Part shown: one piece after another, positions 1-11,400 of the stretch | Layout: every line of letters starts with the position of its first letter | How positions within the stretch are numbered: the first letter of the stretch is position 1 | Assembly: GCA_030562195.1 (NCBI GenBank) | Contig: CM060199.1 | Location: 29,284,338 to 29,348,337 of the forward strand | Direction of reading: 5' to 3' | DNA: 64,000 bases | DNA from: Nipponacmea schrenckii | Taxonomy: Eukaryota; Mollusca; Gastropoda; Lottiidae | The notes under the pieces: model-generated | What the model was told of the DNA's origin: nothing | Database searches by the model: none | Seen by the model: only the letters and a program-made list of their open reading frames with translations | Position numbers and translations under genes: made by a program

Positions 1-2703
1 CAGAAGACAGTTCTAACGATGGTAGTGGTAATTTTCATAGACCTTATCGAGGATTACGTATGGGAACATTACGAGAAGATGTTTTGTATTCTTCATCTCT
101 ATCAGATCCTGATAATTATACCTCAAGTAGTGAACAGTCTTGTGACACTGCTATATATCTCGGTTCTAATGGACACTCACTCAGTGATCGTGATTTTACA
201 GACAATGAAGGTCCTCCTCGCTCTGTGCCTAGAACAAATCCTCGTCTTCCTCGACGACCTGGTGGGTCAAGGTCATCAGGTGATGAAGGTTCAGCATCTG
301 ATAGTGGTAGGAGTATGACTTACTCAGATCATCACAGAGTAATGACATCACCAGGAATCAGGCAGGACATTCAACAGAATGTTCTCCAAATGCACTCGGC
401 ACCCAATTCACCACAGCATCACTCACCTTCATATTCATCTCGACATGTGAATCCTCATGCCAAACCTCTTGTCTCAAAACCACAGTTGCCTGCTGATGTC
501 AGAGATGGAAGCCCACATTTACCTGAACGAAGTCCAAAACATGGTCAAAGCAATCGGAGATCAAAAGTGTCTGACCCTCACAAACCTGTCAAAGGTGAAC
601 AGTGGATTGATGGTCCAGGTGGTGCTATTTATACTGAACCTACAAAAGTTAGTGAACAGTGGGTAGATGGTCCACAAATATTTAAGAAAGGACATCCTCA
701 ATCACCTAAACCTGAATCTTCAAGAAAGAAGTTAAAAAATGTTGTTGTGAGTTCAGAAGAAAGATGGATTGATGGACCCCGTGAAATGTTAACTAGTAAT
801 AAAACATCTTCTAGCAGTAAAGCACCACGTGATATACCACCATCTTCACCTAGTCCAAAATTAAAACATGCTTCAAGTTCTGGATTAAAACAAGCTGTTA
901 TCAAACAAATAGATAGTAAATTAATCAGACCAGATAGTATGGTTAGTACAGATAGTAATATATCAACTCATGTGGAAGCTGCTTCATCCCGTCCTGTTAG
1001 TATTTCTAGTAATGATGGTACCAACACTCAGATTAAAGATACTATTGATATCAGTGAAAATATGGTTGTCAAACCATTTGTTAGAGACTGGGTTGAAAGA
1101 CATCATACAGAAAGTGAATCACAGACTATGGTTGGTGCTGAAGATCTTACTAAACCTAAATTTCAGGAATCAGTTATCAAGAAATTACAAACTGTTGCTT
1201 CCACTTACAAATCACCAGTTGCTTCTCCTGCTTTATCCAGGAAAGAAGAAGTGCCATCCATCTTCCCAAAAGAACCAGACACATCAAAACGTGTAACTGA
1301 ATGGGTTAGGTCTGTTTCAACAGAAATCCCAGACATTTTAGAGAATAGCTCAGTGTGTATGGCAGATGCTGAAACAAACACTGATCATGATTCTGATTTC
1401 GAACAATTGGCTTCCAAAGTGAAATTAAATGTGACTTTTGATAGTGCTGAACCAGAAGTGAATATAGTGGATACAAGTTATGACAGTGTTGATACTAGTG
1501 ATTGTGTTAGTGCTAGAGACTCTATATATGAAATAGAGGTAGAGGAACGCCTAGAATCTATGCATCTTCTCTCCAGTCAGTTAACAGACAATGAAACTCT
1601 CAGTAGCAAATCTTTTAATGATGCAAGTGACACTTTGGAAAAGGAGATTCGTGCTAGTGCTAAATTAAGTAGTTTGGCTGTCAGTAATGACAGAGACTTA
1701 GACAATTCAAAAAGTGAAACTGTTCTTGAGCCTTCTCACTTATTATTACTACGCAAACCTGATGGTGCTTCAAATCCAAACTTAACTAAAGACACCTTTA
1801 TGGAGAAGAGCTCCAATGAAAATTCAAAAGTGAACATTGATCAGGTAGAAATTGTGGCCAATGTTATGCAGCAAAACGTTACAATCTATGACAAACCTTC
1901 TACCTCTAGTTTCATAATGGGACCAAACAAAAAGTCTAAAACTGACAATACAGAAACTTGTGTTCAGGACAAAAACAAACCTGTGAAAACAAAACCTCCT
2001 TTACCGCATAAACTCAATGGAGCAATGAAACTTAGTTCTCTTCCCAAACCATCATCATGTCCTAGTAGTCCTCGACAAACCCCTTCAACCCCTTCATCTT
2101 CAAAAGACAATTCACCGGAGAAAAAACAAAAATCTTTGCCTCTGAATAGCATGGCTAAAACTAGTGATAACAAAGTAAAGAACAAAACAAATGGGTCTGC
2201 TTCAAATTCTTCTAGTAATGGTGTGGCCAAAATAACAGTGAAGCCAAAAACACCAAATGGTAACAGCAAACTACCTCTATTTTCGAAAGGCTCAACAAAA
2301 GAGTCCAAATTAAAAAAGAAAGAAAAGGACATTAAAAGTGCTATAAAAGTGAATGGACAAGTTAATGATAGTTCGGGTAAAAAACAGTGCAATGATTCTG
2401 ACAGTGGAAATGATAGTGGTATAGTATCTGTTGATAGTAAAAAATTATTATCACCCTACTCTAAAATAACCAAACCAAGAACACCAAGTCACTCTAGTAG
2501 TGGTCATGGTAGTGATAATAGTAGTTCAATAAGTACCGATATACATTCATCACATCATGGTAGTAAATCTGATAAAATACATGGTGGTACTAGTAGTGGA
2601 TATGAGAGTATGTTACGAGAATCAGAAGCTAGTTGTAGCTCAGAGAATGATGATAGTGCTAGTGAAAGTTCTGGAGAGAAAAAGAAAGGAACTAAAAGAA
2701 AGG
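1..2703 (+). CDS. KIF26: Gene A large tail exon (5' end outside window)
   Basis: Reading frame opens at base 3 with residues EDSSNDGSG, matching EDSSTDGSG in gene B, so the first ATG at 60 is internal and not a start. The frame stays open to the donor GTAAGT at 2704, leaving one base (G) of a split codon. Contents in order: KIF26 signature (codons near 130-330), W(I/V)DGP motifs near 600, 657 and 764, a RDWVE motif near 1085, TEWVRSVS near 1297, a DAETNTD motif near 1365, the [11 protein letters not shown] block near 1755, a Lys-rich stretch near 2310, and a Ser/His-rich block 2385-2640 ending in [14 protein letters not shown]. The protein looks disordered. Three blocks are almost identical in DNA to gene B (see findings). 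Confidence 0.9.
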
Positions 2704-5535
2704 GTAAGTTATAAACTGCATTTCCACTGAAAATTGTGAAGTAAAACTAGCTTTAAAGCCAGCTTTATTGCCGAACACCCTGGGTTTCCACTGAGATTAT
2801 CTGGTTCCCAAACCACTTAAGTCTGGATAAAAAAGTGGCACATTATTGAGAGGTCGCAATGTACTTGACTACCGATGTTGCGCGGGCTACTGTAAAACTA
2901 GTACTTTTCTGAACAAGAAAATGCTGGCTTTTTGCATTTCCATGGATTTTACAAAGCAGACTTTAAAGCTAGCTTTCATTTGGCAAGCGATAAATTGCCA
3001 AACACAAAAAGGGTAGTTTTTGATTTTCAAACAGTAATCGTTCAGCAATTTAACAAGTGGAGACGCAGTAAAGCTAGCATAAAGCCGGCTTTTTGGCCAA
3101 GTGGAAAAATGGTTATAATTTCTGTTTTATTGGATTAAAATATTAGTCTAAGAATCATTTAAAATTCAGTTGGTAACTTCTTTTTTCTAATTTTCATAGT
3201 AGGTAAACTCACATTGTGCCAAATCTTTCATTCCTCGGTAATTTCTTCATTAAAGATGACTTTAAATTAATCGTGTTTACGATTTAGTTACTAAATAAAC
3301 ACACTTTCTTATGTGTCTATATTACATTTATTCAGGAACAAGAAGAAGTAGATCTGCTCCTGGTAGAGCGTCAGACAGTCCTCCAGATAGCTGTCGTCAA
3401 AGTCCAGCTACTAAAAGAAAACCATCCAGTCCATCTATGAAGTCTTATCATGAAACTAAACGGAAGGAAGAACCAATGGAAATTAAGTCTTATACCACAA
3501 ATGATGTAGAAAGATTACAGAGAAAATGGATTGATGATGAGGTAAGTCGAAAACTCCACCAACAGTCTGAATCTTGCTCATCTTTTTATGGTGCCTGATA
3601 GTTTTTATCTGATTAAAACAATATTTATTTTCAAGAAATTACAATAATGATTATTATGATGATGAGTATAGACAATCTAGAATGAGAATCAAGTTTGAAT
3701 TTGAGCACTTTCTAAATAATAACCAACTAGATATCAGCCTACATGATTCTATACTACTTCAGTAATCAGATTCAGTGTTCCATATTCATTGGCAATATTT
3801 TTTGATAAAGATTTGTCATGTCTGACAGTAATGATATGAAGGTGTTAAATATATATATATGGGAATTATGTGTCCTAGTCAACATAGCACTTAGCTAAAG
3901 TTCTTAGTTACAGAACATAACTTGTCAAAATATACACCAGCTAATGATCTTTCTTATGTCTTTCAGACCAAAATAGATCCACGTAAAGAACAAGTTCGTC
4001 AGCTTCTCACAAAACAAGACACATTAAAACAAGAATTAGTTACAGCTAAAGAGAATATAATGATGGAACGTTCAGGATGGAGTTTTGATTGTAAGTTGCT
4101 CATGTGTTTCTCCTGTAAATCAAGACATCCTCCAACAGATGTATAATGTTGTACAAACTGTGTGCTTTGTTAAGTTTTCATAGGTAGATTCACGTGTTTG
4201 TATATTTGTTTGTCTGGTAGCATTATTTTGTTTCATTAAAAAGAAATGGTTGCCATAAAGACTTGCTTTTGGTTCATGTTAATGATTTCCAAATTCAAAA
4301 TTTGTTCATGCAAGTGTTATCTGTTGATTTCAGTCCATTGAAAGTATTCTGGTAAAGTGAGCAAAGTATTTATTACTTTTTAAAGTAAAATGATTTATTT
4401 TTGTTTGTTAAACTGATCAAATTATTACAGATTCAAATTCACATGACCAACTTAAGATCCAAAACAATGTATGACCATTTGATTTAATTCGAATTTTGTA
4501 AAAATCTCCATTTAAAGTATTTAAGCTATTGTCAATTAGTCACAATTATTTGTTGTTTTATTTTTAAAGTGGACGTCTGATTTTTTTCGATCAATTATTT
4601 GTGGCTTCGAGTGTGAAATACTTAAAACTGCATGCCATCATGTAGAGAAATATATCTCTTGGCTTTTTTGGAAGTTGCAACTTAAAATTCCCATAATCAT
4701 TTCAAATCTCACACAAGCCACTTTTACGTTCAAGCTGACTATTTTTTTCGGACCATTAATTGTTAATGAACCATAAAAAAAACACATGTACCTCGGAAGG
4801 TGAAGAGTATGAAATACAATGTGCACACTAAAGTCAAGTTTTGTATTATTTACATCAATTATCAAATTTGTCGTGTAAAATATCATTCTGTCGGCAAGAC
4901 TTATAGAAAATATGATGAGGGTTTTGATATAATATTATGGGTAATAAACCCAGTTTTTCAAACAGACGGCCATTTTAACTCTTTTGGTGCTGACAAGAAC
5001 AAAGTCATGCTTTATTCACTTTATCTGAAATGTGACAATGTCTGTGGCTAGGCTAATGGAGATTTGGAACCAAAAGAGTTAAGCATTAAATATTTTAAGT
5101 GTTAATTATATTTGTTTAGTTAAGTATTTGTTTTTGGCACAATCTATGTTAAATATTGTTTTTTCTTATTATTTTAACTTTTGTGGCTGTATTTTAACGA
5201 TGGTGCTGATAAAGATTGTGCTAATACAGTAAATTATTCAAGCTATGTATATTTTAACATTAAAATTATAATTGTTTGTTGTCAAATGTTTTATGACATA
5301 ATTTGGAGGAATTCAAATAAGCTTAACAGCAAAATGTGCACAATAAATTGCTCAGAATACTGAATAAAGCTGAATATTGGTAATTTCAGTATTTGTGGCA
5401 GAGCATGCTGACTTAAATGATCCAAATATTATTGGTGCATTAGTGAAAGAAACAGAAATACTGGAAAAGAGAGTTATTGCTTGTAAATCTCATTTGATGA
5501 TTGTCACTTGTTTTGACTCTAAAATTTTGGATTGA
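1..5535 (+). CDS. KIF26: Gene A: KIF26-family kinesin, C-terminal part (partial at 5' end)
   Basis: Four coding exons are visible: <1-2703, 3336-3541, 3967-4090 and 5390-5535, with GT..AG introns and consistent phases, giving about 1,058 residues up to a TGA at 5533-5535. The motor domain is not in the window. The tail opens with an acidic and serine-rich lead, then the block [17 protein letters not shown] and [13 protein letters not shown], which I recognise as a KIF26A/KIF26B signature just after the motor. Next come three W(I/V)DGP motifs, low-complexity Ser/Lys-rich sequence and a short terminal coiled coil. KIF26 proteins are atypical kinesins that bind microtubules and act in signalling and cell adhesion or migration. 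The gene is convergent with paralogue B (12696-55764). The family call is firm; the choice between KIF26A and KIF26B is meaningless here, because this pair looks like an independent duplication. Confidence 0.9.
2708..3119 (+). mobile_element. MITE-like element, family 1, inside gene A intron
   Basis: The ends are imperfect inverted repeats: the left end reads TTATAAACTG then CATTTCCACT, and the right end, on the opposite strand, reads TTATAACCA then TTTTTCCACT. Sub-terminal copies of GCTTTAAAGCCAGC-like sequence (near 2751, 2960 and 3072) are also arranged as inverted repeats. A related copy in the opposite orientation lies at 52838-53237, sharing for example the stretch around ACTACCGATGTTGCG. 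No transposase frame is present, so this is a non-autonomous DNA element. It begins inside the donor region of the gene A intron, only four bases after the exon end. Superfamily not determined. Confidence 0.65.
3336..3541 (+). CDS. KIF26: Gene A exon: SRSAP-containing tail exon
   Basis: Acceptor TTTATTCAG ends at 3335 and donor GTAAGT begins at 3542. Length 206 completes the split Gly codon and ends in phase 0, giving 69 residues starting [11 protein letters not shown] and ending RKWIDDE. The homologous gene B exon (13325-13521) gives [10 protein letters not shown] and ends RKRYEEE, so the exon and its borders are conserved between the paralogues. The product is a basic, then acidic linker before the terminal coiled coil. 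RSRSAP could be a phosphorylation site, but this is inference. Confidence 0.9.
3967..4090 (+). CDS. KIF26: Gene A exon: terminal coiled-coil segment
   Basis: Acceptor TCTTTCAG ends at 3966 and donor GTAAGT begins at 4091. The 124 bases encode 41 residues plus one base, with a heptad-like run ([20 protein letters not shown]) and ending in ERSGWSFD. This fits the short coiled coil near the KIF26 C-terminus. If the donor at 4091 is used the frame joins 5390; if it is ignored the frame runs on to a TAA at 4144-4146 and makes a different C-terminus (separate entry). Confidence 0.88.
4091..4146 (+). CDS. KIF26: Gene A alternative C-terminus by read-through of the last donor
   Basis: Reading on from 4090 without splicing gives [18 protein letters not shown] and a TAA at 4144-4146. 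Gene B ends its protein with the homologous [19 protein letters not shown]. The shared CFSCKSR is encoded with different third bases at four of seven codons (for example TTC/TTT, TCC/TCT, AAA/AAG), so the likeness is not recent DNA copying and suggests selection on the peptide. The tail is rich in cysteine, a possible lipid attachment or metal site, and both versions finish in T-x-V, a class I PDZ-ligand pattern. Expression of this form is inferred, not shown. Confidence 0.68.
4147..5389 (+). other. Last intron of gene A
   Basis: AT-rich intron sequence with no recognisable repeat or gene. Small open frames here (4638-4886, 4800-5051, 5181-5363) lack protein-like composition. The acceptor is GGTAATTTCAG ending at 5389. 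Confidence 0.6.
5390..5535 (+). CDS. KIF26: Gene A terminal coding exon (long C-terminus)
   Basis: Joining base 4090 to 5390 makes a Leu codon, then [27 protein letters not shown] and [14 protein letters not shown], stopping at TGA 5533-5535. The RV-x-CKSH-x-MIVTCFD pattern agrees with my memory of the KIF26 C-terminus. It is acidic and helical, then hydrophobic. I could find no equivalent exon for gene B between its last exon and the minisatellite, so this tail may exist only in gene A. Confidence 0.85.
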
Positions 5536-7585
5536 TGTAGAGTAGGTTTCTTGTTGGTGTACACAAGGCTGAAAAATTACAACAGAACCTAAAACATGTT
5601 GTTACTTAGAATTTCATATTCGAACAACTGCAATTTTCAACGTGTGTTCCTACTGGAGTTTGTTTTGTATATACAAGGTATAAGTGAAAAAAGTGGGACC
5701 ATGAAATATTTATTTCTGGTTGTTAATGTTAAGTAAGAAAAGCTTGCACAAGAACTATATAGGCTACACATCTTCTGTGAAATTGTTATTATTCTAGTTT
5801 CAATTTTCTGAGATTTTAATTTTGGCTCAATGAAAAAATGTAATGTGTACAGTAACAAAAAGATTCTCTCTGTTAAAATAGTACCCAAAATATCAATATC
5901 AGCCAAGTATTAAAACAGAACTTGAAACATGTTGTTATTCAATGTTTTATGCTATTTCAGCTTGGGTCCTTAACACTTGTATTTACAAATTTAAGAAAGT
6001 TAATGGTTTTAGCAATGTTGACTATGCATAATTATTTTACTAATTGTAAATGTTCTCTAGGTTTTGTACCATAGTCCTATTGTAGAGTTGTATTTTCACA
6101 CTTTTACAATTAATCGATTTACCCTGTGATTGAATATAAACATGCATACTGAAAATGTATAACATACATCAACAAAACTTTATTAAAGTAAGACTGTTTT
6201 GGATTAAAGATGTTTATTTACAGTGTAATTTATAGTTACAATTACTGTGTTTATGGTTGTGTTTTTTTATGTGCAATTATTTTGATAATTATTCAAATTA
6301 TTTTTTTTTACTTTATATTGTACAGTGTTGTTTGTTTTGAACTATATATTACATTTGTATCATATTAAATTATTTTCTTACCATGCTTCTCAAAAACTAT
6401 CATTTATCATGTGATTTCAAATATTTATAACATGTTCTGAAAGAATATAATATGGAAATAAGAGCACCTTAAGTTTACTTAATTCTATGGGGATCTCTTT
6501 TAGACTTGATTCATTAATATTTATTGAATTTTGTGGATATTATTAGAAAAAAATTACTTAAAAAGTGTTTTAAATTTCGTAAGTCGAAAGATTAAGTTTA
6601 AGATTAACTTGATATCTCCCGAGATTTGATATTAGAAAAGGTACTTATAAAACAATATTGAGAATTGCCTTTGGTCTTTTTGTTGTATAACAAGGAGGAG
6701 TATAGCTGTGCTATTGACCTTTGTCAATTATAAGTAATTTAAAGCAGGTTTTCAATAGTTTACATGATTTAAATGGGGCTTAGGTTAATCATGCTATAGA
6801 TCTACTATGTTAAAAGTAAATGAAAATACTACTGTCTCAGCATATAGTAAAAAGGTATATATGAGCATTTTGAAATTTTTTTTGGCACTGGACATATTTC
6901 AGTCAAATATTTGACATTTACAGTTGAATTCTCTCTCGCTTATGTTTTAAGGAAATTTACAATATATTTTATTTTTATCAATGAACAGTCATTTCAGGCT
7001 GTCATAAAACAGATATTTGAATATTTACACTTTTTTAGCTATAAAATGCTTACCATATATTAAGTTATGTTATTAGTGACTTTATTTTAATTTATGTGCA
7101 TATTATTTGAAGGAGTAACTCTTAATGTACTAATACTCAATGTAAATAAGAGGGATATTAACATGTATATTCAGTGTGCACACTGGATATTTATTATACC
7201 ATTGTAAAGCTAAAGGTTTGATTGAACAGATTTTAATCAAGGAAATAAAATAGATATTGGTTGATGTCTGAAGAATAATATTGAGCATGTTTATTTTTAT
7301 TATTGCTCTGTTACAGAATAAAATAGTTTAATATATAATGCTAATATTGGGACATTGCAAATTTTACAAATTATTGTCATAAGTTTTGTTGTCAAACAAA
7401 TGTTATAACTAAAAGTACGATACAATTTTTATATATTGTTAGATATTTTATTTATTATCAATGTGATTTACTAACAATATTTGATATTAATCAACTGTAT
7501 ATTAAATGTAATATAATTTGTTTTATATGTATATCAACATGACAATAAACATTTTCTAGAATTCTATCCTGACTTATCCCGAGAT
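5536..7585 (+). other. 3' flank / probable 3' UTR of gene A
   Basis: No coding sequence seen. Poly(A)-signal hexamers AATAAA occur near 7246, 7316 and 7544-7549, the last one just before the minisatellite. Which, if any, is used cannot be told from sequence. Confidence 0.45.
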
Positions 7586-10500
7586 TTTATAAATAAGTTG
7601 AAAAAGTTAGAGAGCTAATTTCAAACACTGCGCAGTCTAGTGAGCTGTTTTCATAACAGAACTTACTGCCATGAATTTGCAACGTCAGTACTATCATAGC
7701 CACCTTTTTGATAGTGAGTACCTTATAAAAGAGCTCAACAGACTGAGTAGTCTTTGAAAACAGCTCACTAGTTTTTTCGACCACCTGTTTTATTTTAAGT
7801 GAATACAATTATATAACCTCTCACCAGACTGAGTAGTGTTTGAAAACAGCTCACTAGCTTTTTCGACTTATTATCGCCAGTTTATTTAGTAGTGTTATAA
7901 AACAGCTCACTAGTTTTCGACTTATTTCGCTGTTTTAAATGATACCGTTTTAAACCTCACCAGACTGAGTAGTATTTGAAATACAGCTCACTACTTTTTC
8001 GACTTATTTCGCCTATTTTGTTAGTGAGTACCGTTATAAAAAGCTCACTAGACTGAGTAAGTGTATGAAATACGCTCACTAGCATTTTCGACTTATTTCG
8101 CCAGTTTTGAAGTGAATACCGTTATAACAACACTCACCAGACTGAGTAGTGTTTGAAAACAGCTCACTAGCTTTTTGACTTATTTCGACTGCTTTTTGAT
8201 GGTGAGTACCGTTATAAAACAGCTCACCAGACTGAGTAGTGTTTGAAATCAGCTCAATAGCATTTTCGACTTATTTCCCAGGTTTTGATAGTGAATACCG
8301 TTATAAAACAGCTCACCAGACTGAGTAGTGTTTGAAAACAGCTCACTAGCTTTTCGACTTATTTCGCCAGCTTTTTGTAGTGAGTACCGTTATAAAACAG
8401 CTCACCAGACTGAGTAGTGTTTGAAATCAGCTCACTAGCATTTTCGACTTATTTCGCTTAGTTTTTGAAAATGAGTACCGTTTTAAAACAGCTCACCAGA
8501 CTGAGTAGTGTTTGAAATCAGCTCACTAGCATCTTCGACTTATTTCGCCCAGGTTTTGTAGTGATACCGTTATAAAACAGCTCACAGGACTGAGTAGTGT
8601 TTGAAAACAGCTCACTAGCGTTTTCGACTTATTTCGCCGAGTTTTTGATAGTGAGTACCGTTATAAAACAGCTCACCAGACTGAGTAGTGTTTGAAAACA
8701 GCTCACTAGCTTTTCGACTTATTTCGCCAGCTTTTTGATAGTGAGTACCGTTATAAAACAGCTCACCAGACTGAGTAGTGTTTGAAATCAGCTCACTAGC
8801 TTTTTCGACTTATTTCGCCCAGGTTTTGATAGTGAGTACCGTTATAAAACAGCTCACCAGACTGAGTAGTGTTTGAAATACGCTCACTAGCTTTTTCGAC
8901 TTATTTCGCCAGTTCTTTGTAAGTGAGTACCGTTATAAAACAGCTCACCAGACTGAGTAGTGTTTGAAATCAGCTCACTAGCTTTTTCGACTTATTTCGC
9001 CAGCTTTTTGATAGTGAGTACCGTTATAAAACAGCTCACCAGACTGAGTAGTGTTTGAAATCAGCTCACTAGCATTTTCGACTTATTTCGCCAGCTTTTT
9101 GATAGTGAGTACCGTTATAAAACAGCTCACCAGACTGAGTAGTGTTTGAAATCAGCTCACTAGCTTTTCGACTTATTTCGCTCTAGTTTTTGAAAATGAG
9201 TACCGTTTTAAAACAGCTCACCAGACTGAGTAGTGTTTAAAATCAGCTCACTAGCTTTTTCGACTTATTTCGCCCAGGTTTTGGTAGTGAGTACCGTTAT
9301 AAAACAGCTCACCAGACTGAGTAGTGTTTGAAAACAGCTCACTAGCTTTTCGACTTATTTCGCCAGCTTTTGATAGTGAGTACCGTTATAAAACAGCTCA
9401 CCAGACTGAGTAGTGTTTGAATTCAGCTCACTAGCTTTTTCGACTTATTTCGTCTGGTTTTTGGTAGTGAGTACCGTTATAAAACAGCTCACCAGACTGA
9501 GTAGTGTTTGAAATCAGCTCACTAGCTTTTTCGACTTATTTCGTCCAGGTTTTTGATAGTGAGTACCGTTATAAAACAGCTCACCAGACTGAGTAGTGTT
9601 TGAAAACAGCTCACTATCATTTTCGACTTATTTCGCCCAGTTTTTGATAGTGAGTACCGTTATAAAACAGCTCACCAGACTGAGTAGTGTTTGAAATCAG
9701 CTCACTAGCATTTTCGACTTATTTCGCCAGGTTTTTGATAGTGAGTACCGTTATAAAACAGCTCACCAGACTGAGTAGTGTTTGAAAACAGCTCACTAGC
9801 TTTTTCGACTTATTTCGCCAGCTTTTTGTAGTGAGTACCGTTATAAAACAGCTCACCAGACTGAGTAGTATTTGAAATCAGCTCACTAGCATTTTCGACT
9901 TATTTCGCCAGGTTTTGATAGTGAATACCGTTATAAAACAGCTCACCAGACTGAGTAGTGTTTGAAAACAGCTCACTAGCTTTTTCGACTTATTTCGCCA
10001 GTTTTTGGTAGTGAGTACCGTTATAAAACAGCTCACCTAGACTGAGTAGTGTTTGAAATCAGCTCACTAGCTTTTTCGACTTATTTCGTCTGGTTTTTGT
10101 AGTGAGTACCGTTATAAAACAGCTCACCGGACTGAGTAGTGTTTGAAAACAGCTCACTAGCTTTTTCGACTTATTTCGCCCAGTTTTGGTAGTGAGTACC
10201 GTTATAAAACAGCTCACCAGACTGAGTAGTGTTTGAAATCAGCTCACTAGCATTTTCGACTTATTTCGCCAGCTTTTTGATAGTAAGTACCGTTATAAAA
10301 CAGTTCACCAGACTGAGTAGTGTTTGAAAACAGCTCACTAACTTTTTCGACTTATTTCGCCAGCTTTTTGTTAGTGAGTACCGTTATAAAACAGCTTAAC
10401 AGACTGAGTAGTGTTTGAAATCAGCTCACTAGCTTTTCGACTTATTTCGTTTGGTTTTTTGTAGTGAGTACCGTTATAAAACAGCTCACCAGGACTGAGT

Positions 10501-11400
10501 AGTGTTTGAAAACAGCTCACTAGCTTTTTCGACTTATTTCGCCCAGTTTTGGTAGTGAGTACCGTTATAAAACAGCTCACCAGACTGAGTAGTATTTGAA
10601 ATCAGCTCACTAGCATTTTCGACTTATTTCGTCTGGTTTTTGGTAGTGAGTACCGTTATAAAACAGCTCACCAGACTGAGTAGTATTTGAAATCAGCTCA
10701 CTAGCTTTTTCGACTTATTTCGTCTGGTTTTTGGTAGTGAGTACCGTTATAAAACAGCTCACCGTACTGAGTAGTGTTTGAAAACAGCTCACTAGCTTTT
10801 TCGACTTATTTCGCCAGCGTTTTGGTAGTGAGTACCGTTATAAAACAGCTCACAGGACTGAGTAGTGTTTGAAAACAGCTCACTAGCTTTTTCGACTTAT
10901 TTCGCCCAGTTTTGGTAGTGAGTACCGTTATAAAACAGCTCACCCGACTGAGTAGTGTTTGAAATCAGCTCACTAGCTTTTTCGACTTATTTCGCCAGCT
11001 TTTTGTAGTAAGTACCGTTATAAAACAGCTCACCAGACTGAGTAGTGTTTGAAAACAGCTCACTATCTTTTTCGACTTATTTCGCCTAGTTTTTGGTAGT
11101 GAGTACCGTTATAAAACAGCTCACCAGACTGAGTAGTGTTTGAAATCGCTCACTAGCATTTGAGACTTATTTCGCTAGCTTTTTGTTAGTGAGTACCGTT
11201 ATAAAACAGCTCACCAGACTGAGTAGTATTTGAAAACAGCTCACTACCTTTTTCGATTATTTCGTCTGCTTTTTGGTAGTGAGTAACCGTTATAGACTCA
11301 CCAGACTGAGTAGTGTTTGAAATCAGCTCACTAGCTTTTCCGATTAATATCGTCTGTTTTTGGCAGTGAGATCTGTCATCAGAACAGCTCACCAGACTGG
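7586..11400. repeat. 91-bp minisatellite array, about 42 units
   Basis: Tandem copies of a 91-base unit, for example starting CAGCTCACCAGACTGAG at 8941 and again at 9032. Each unit contains CTCACTA and TAGTGAG as inverted arms around about 30 bases, and further GTGAG/CTCAC pairs, so single strands could fold into hairpins. Units at the edges (7586-8600 and 11150-11400) are degenerate and of variable length, while central units are nearly identical, which is the usual outcome of unequal exchange. Small open frames on the minus strand here are repeat by-products. The array sits between the 3' ends of the two KIF26 paralogues. Confidence 0.95.

Noticed and set aside
60..62. ATG at 60 as the start codon of gene A
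   Set aside because: The frame is open upstream to base 1 and the upstream residues match gene B, so the ATG is internal.
698..904. Minus-strand frame in gene A, nearly the same as the plus-strand frame 15398-15604 in gene B
   Set aside because: It is the antisense shadow of conversion block 2; its likeness follows from DNA identity, not from a real protein.
10371..11392. Open frames on the minus strand inside the minisatellite
   Set aside because: They arise from the repeat unit and have no independent coding support.
7586..11400. CRISPR-like regular array
   Set aside because: The whole 91-bp unit repeats, with no unique spacers, and the genome is eukaryotic.
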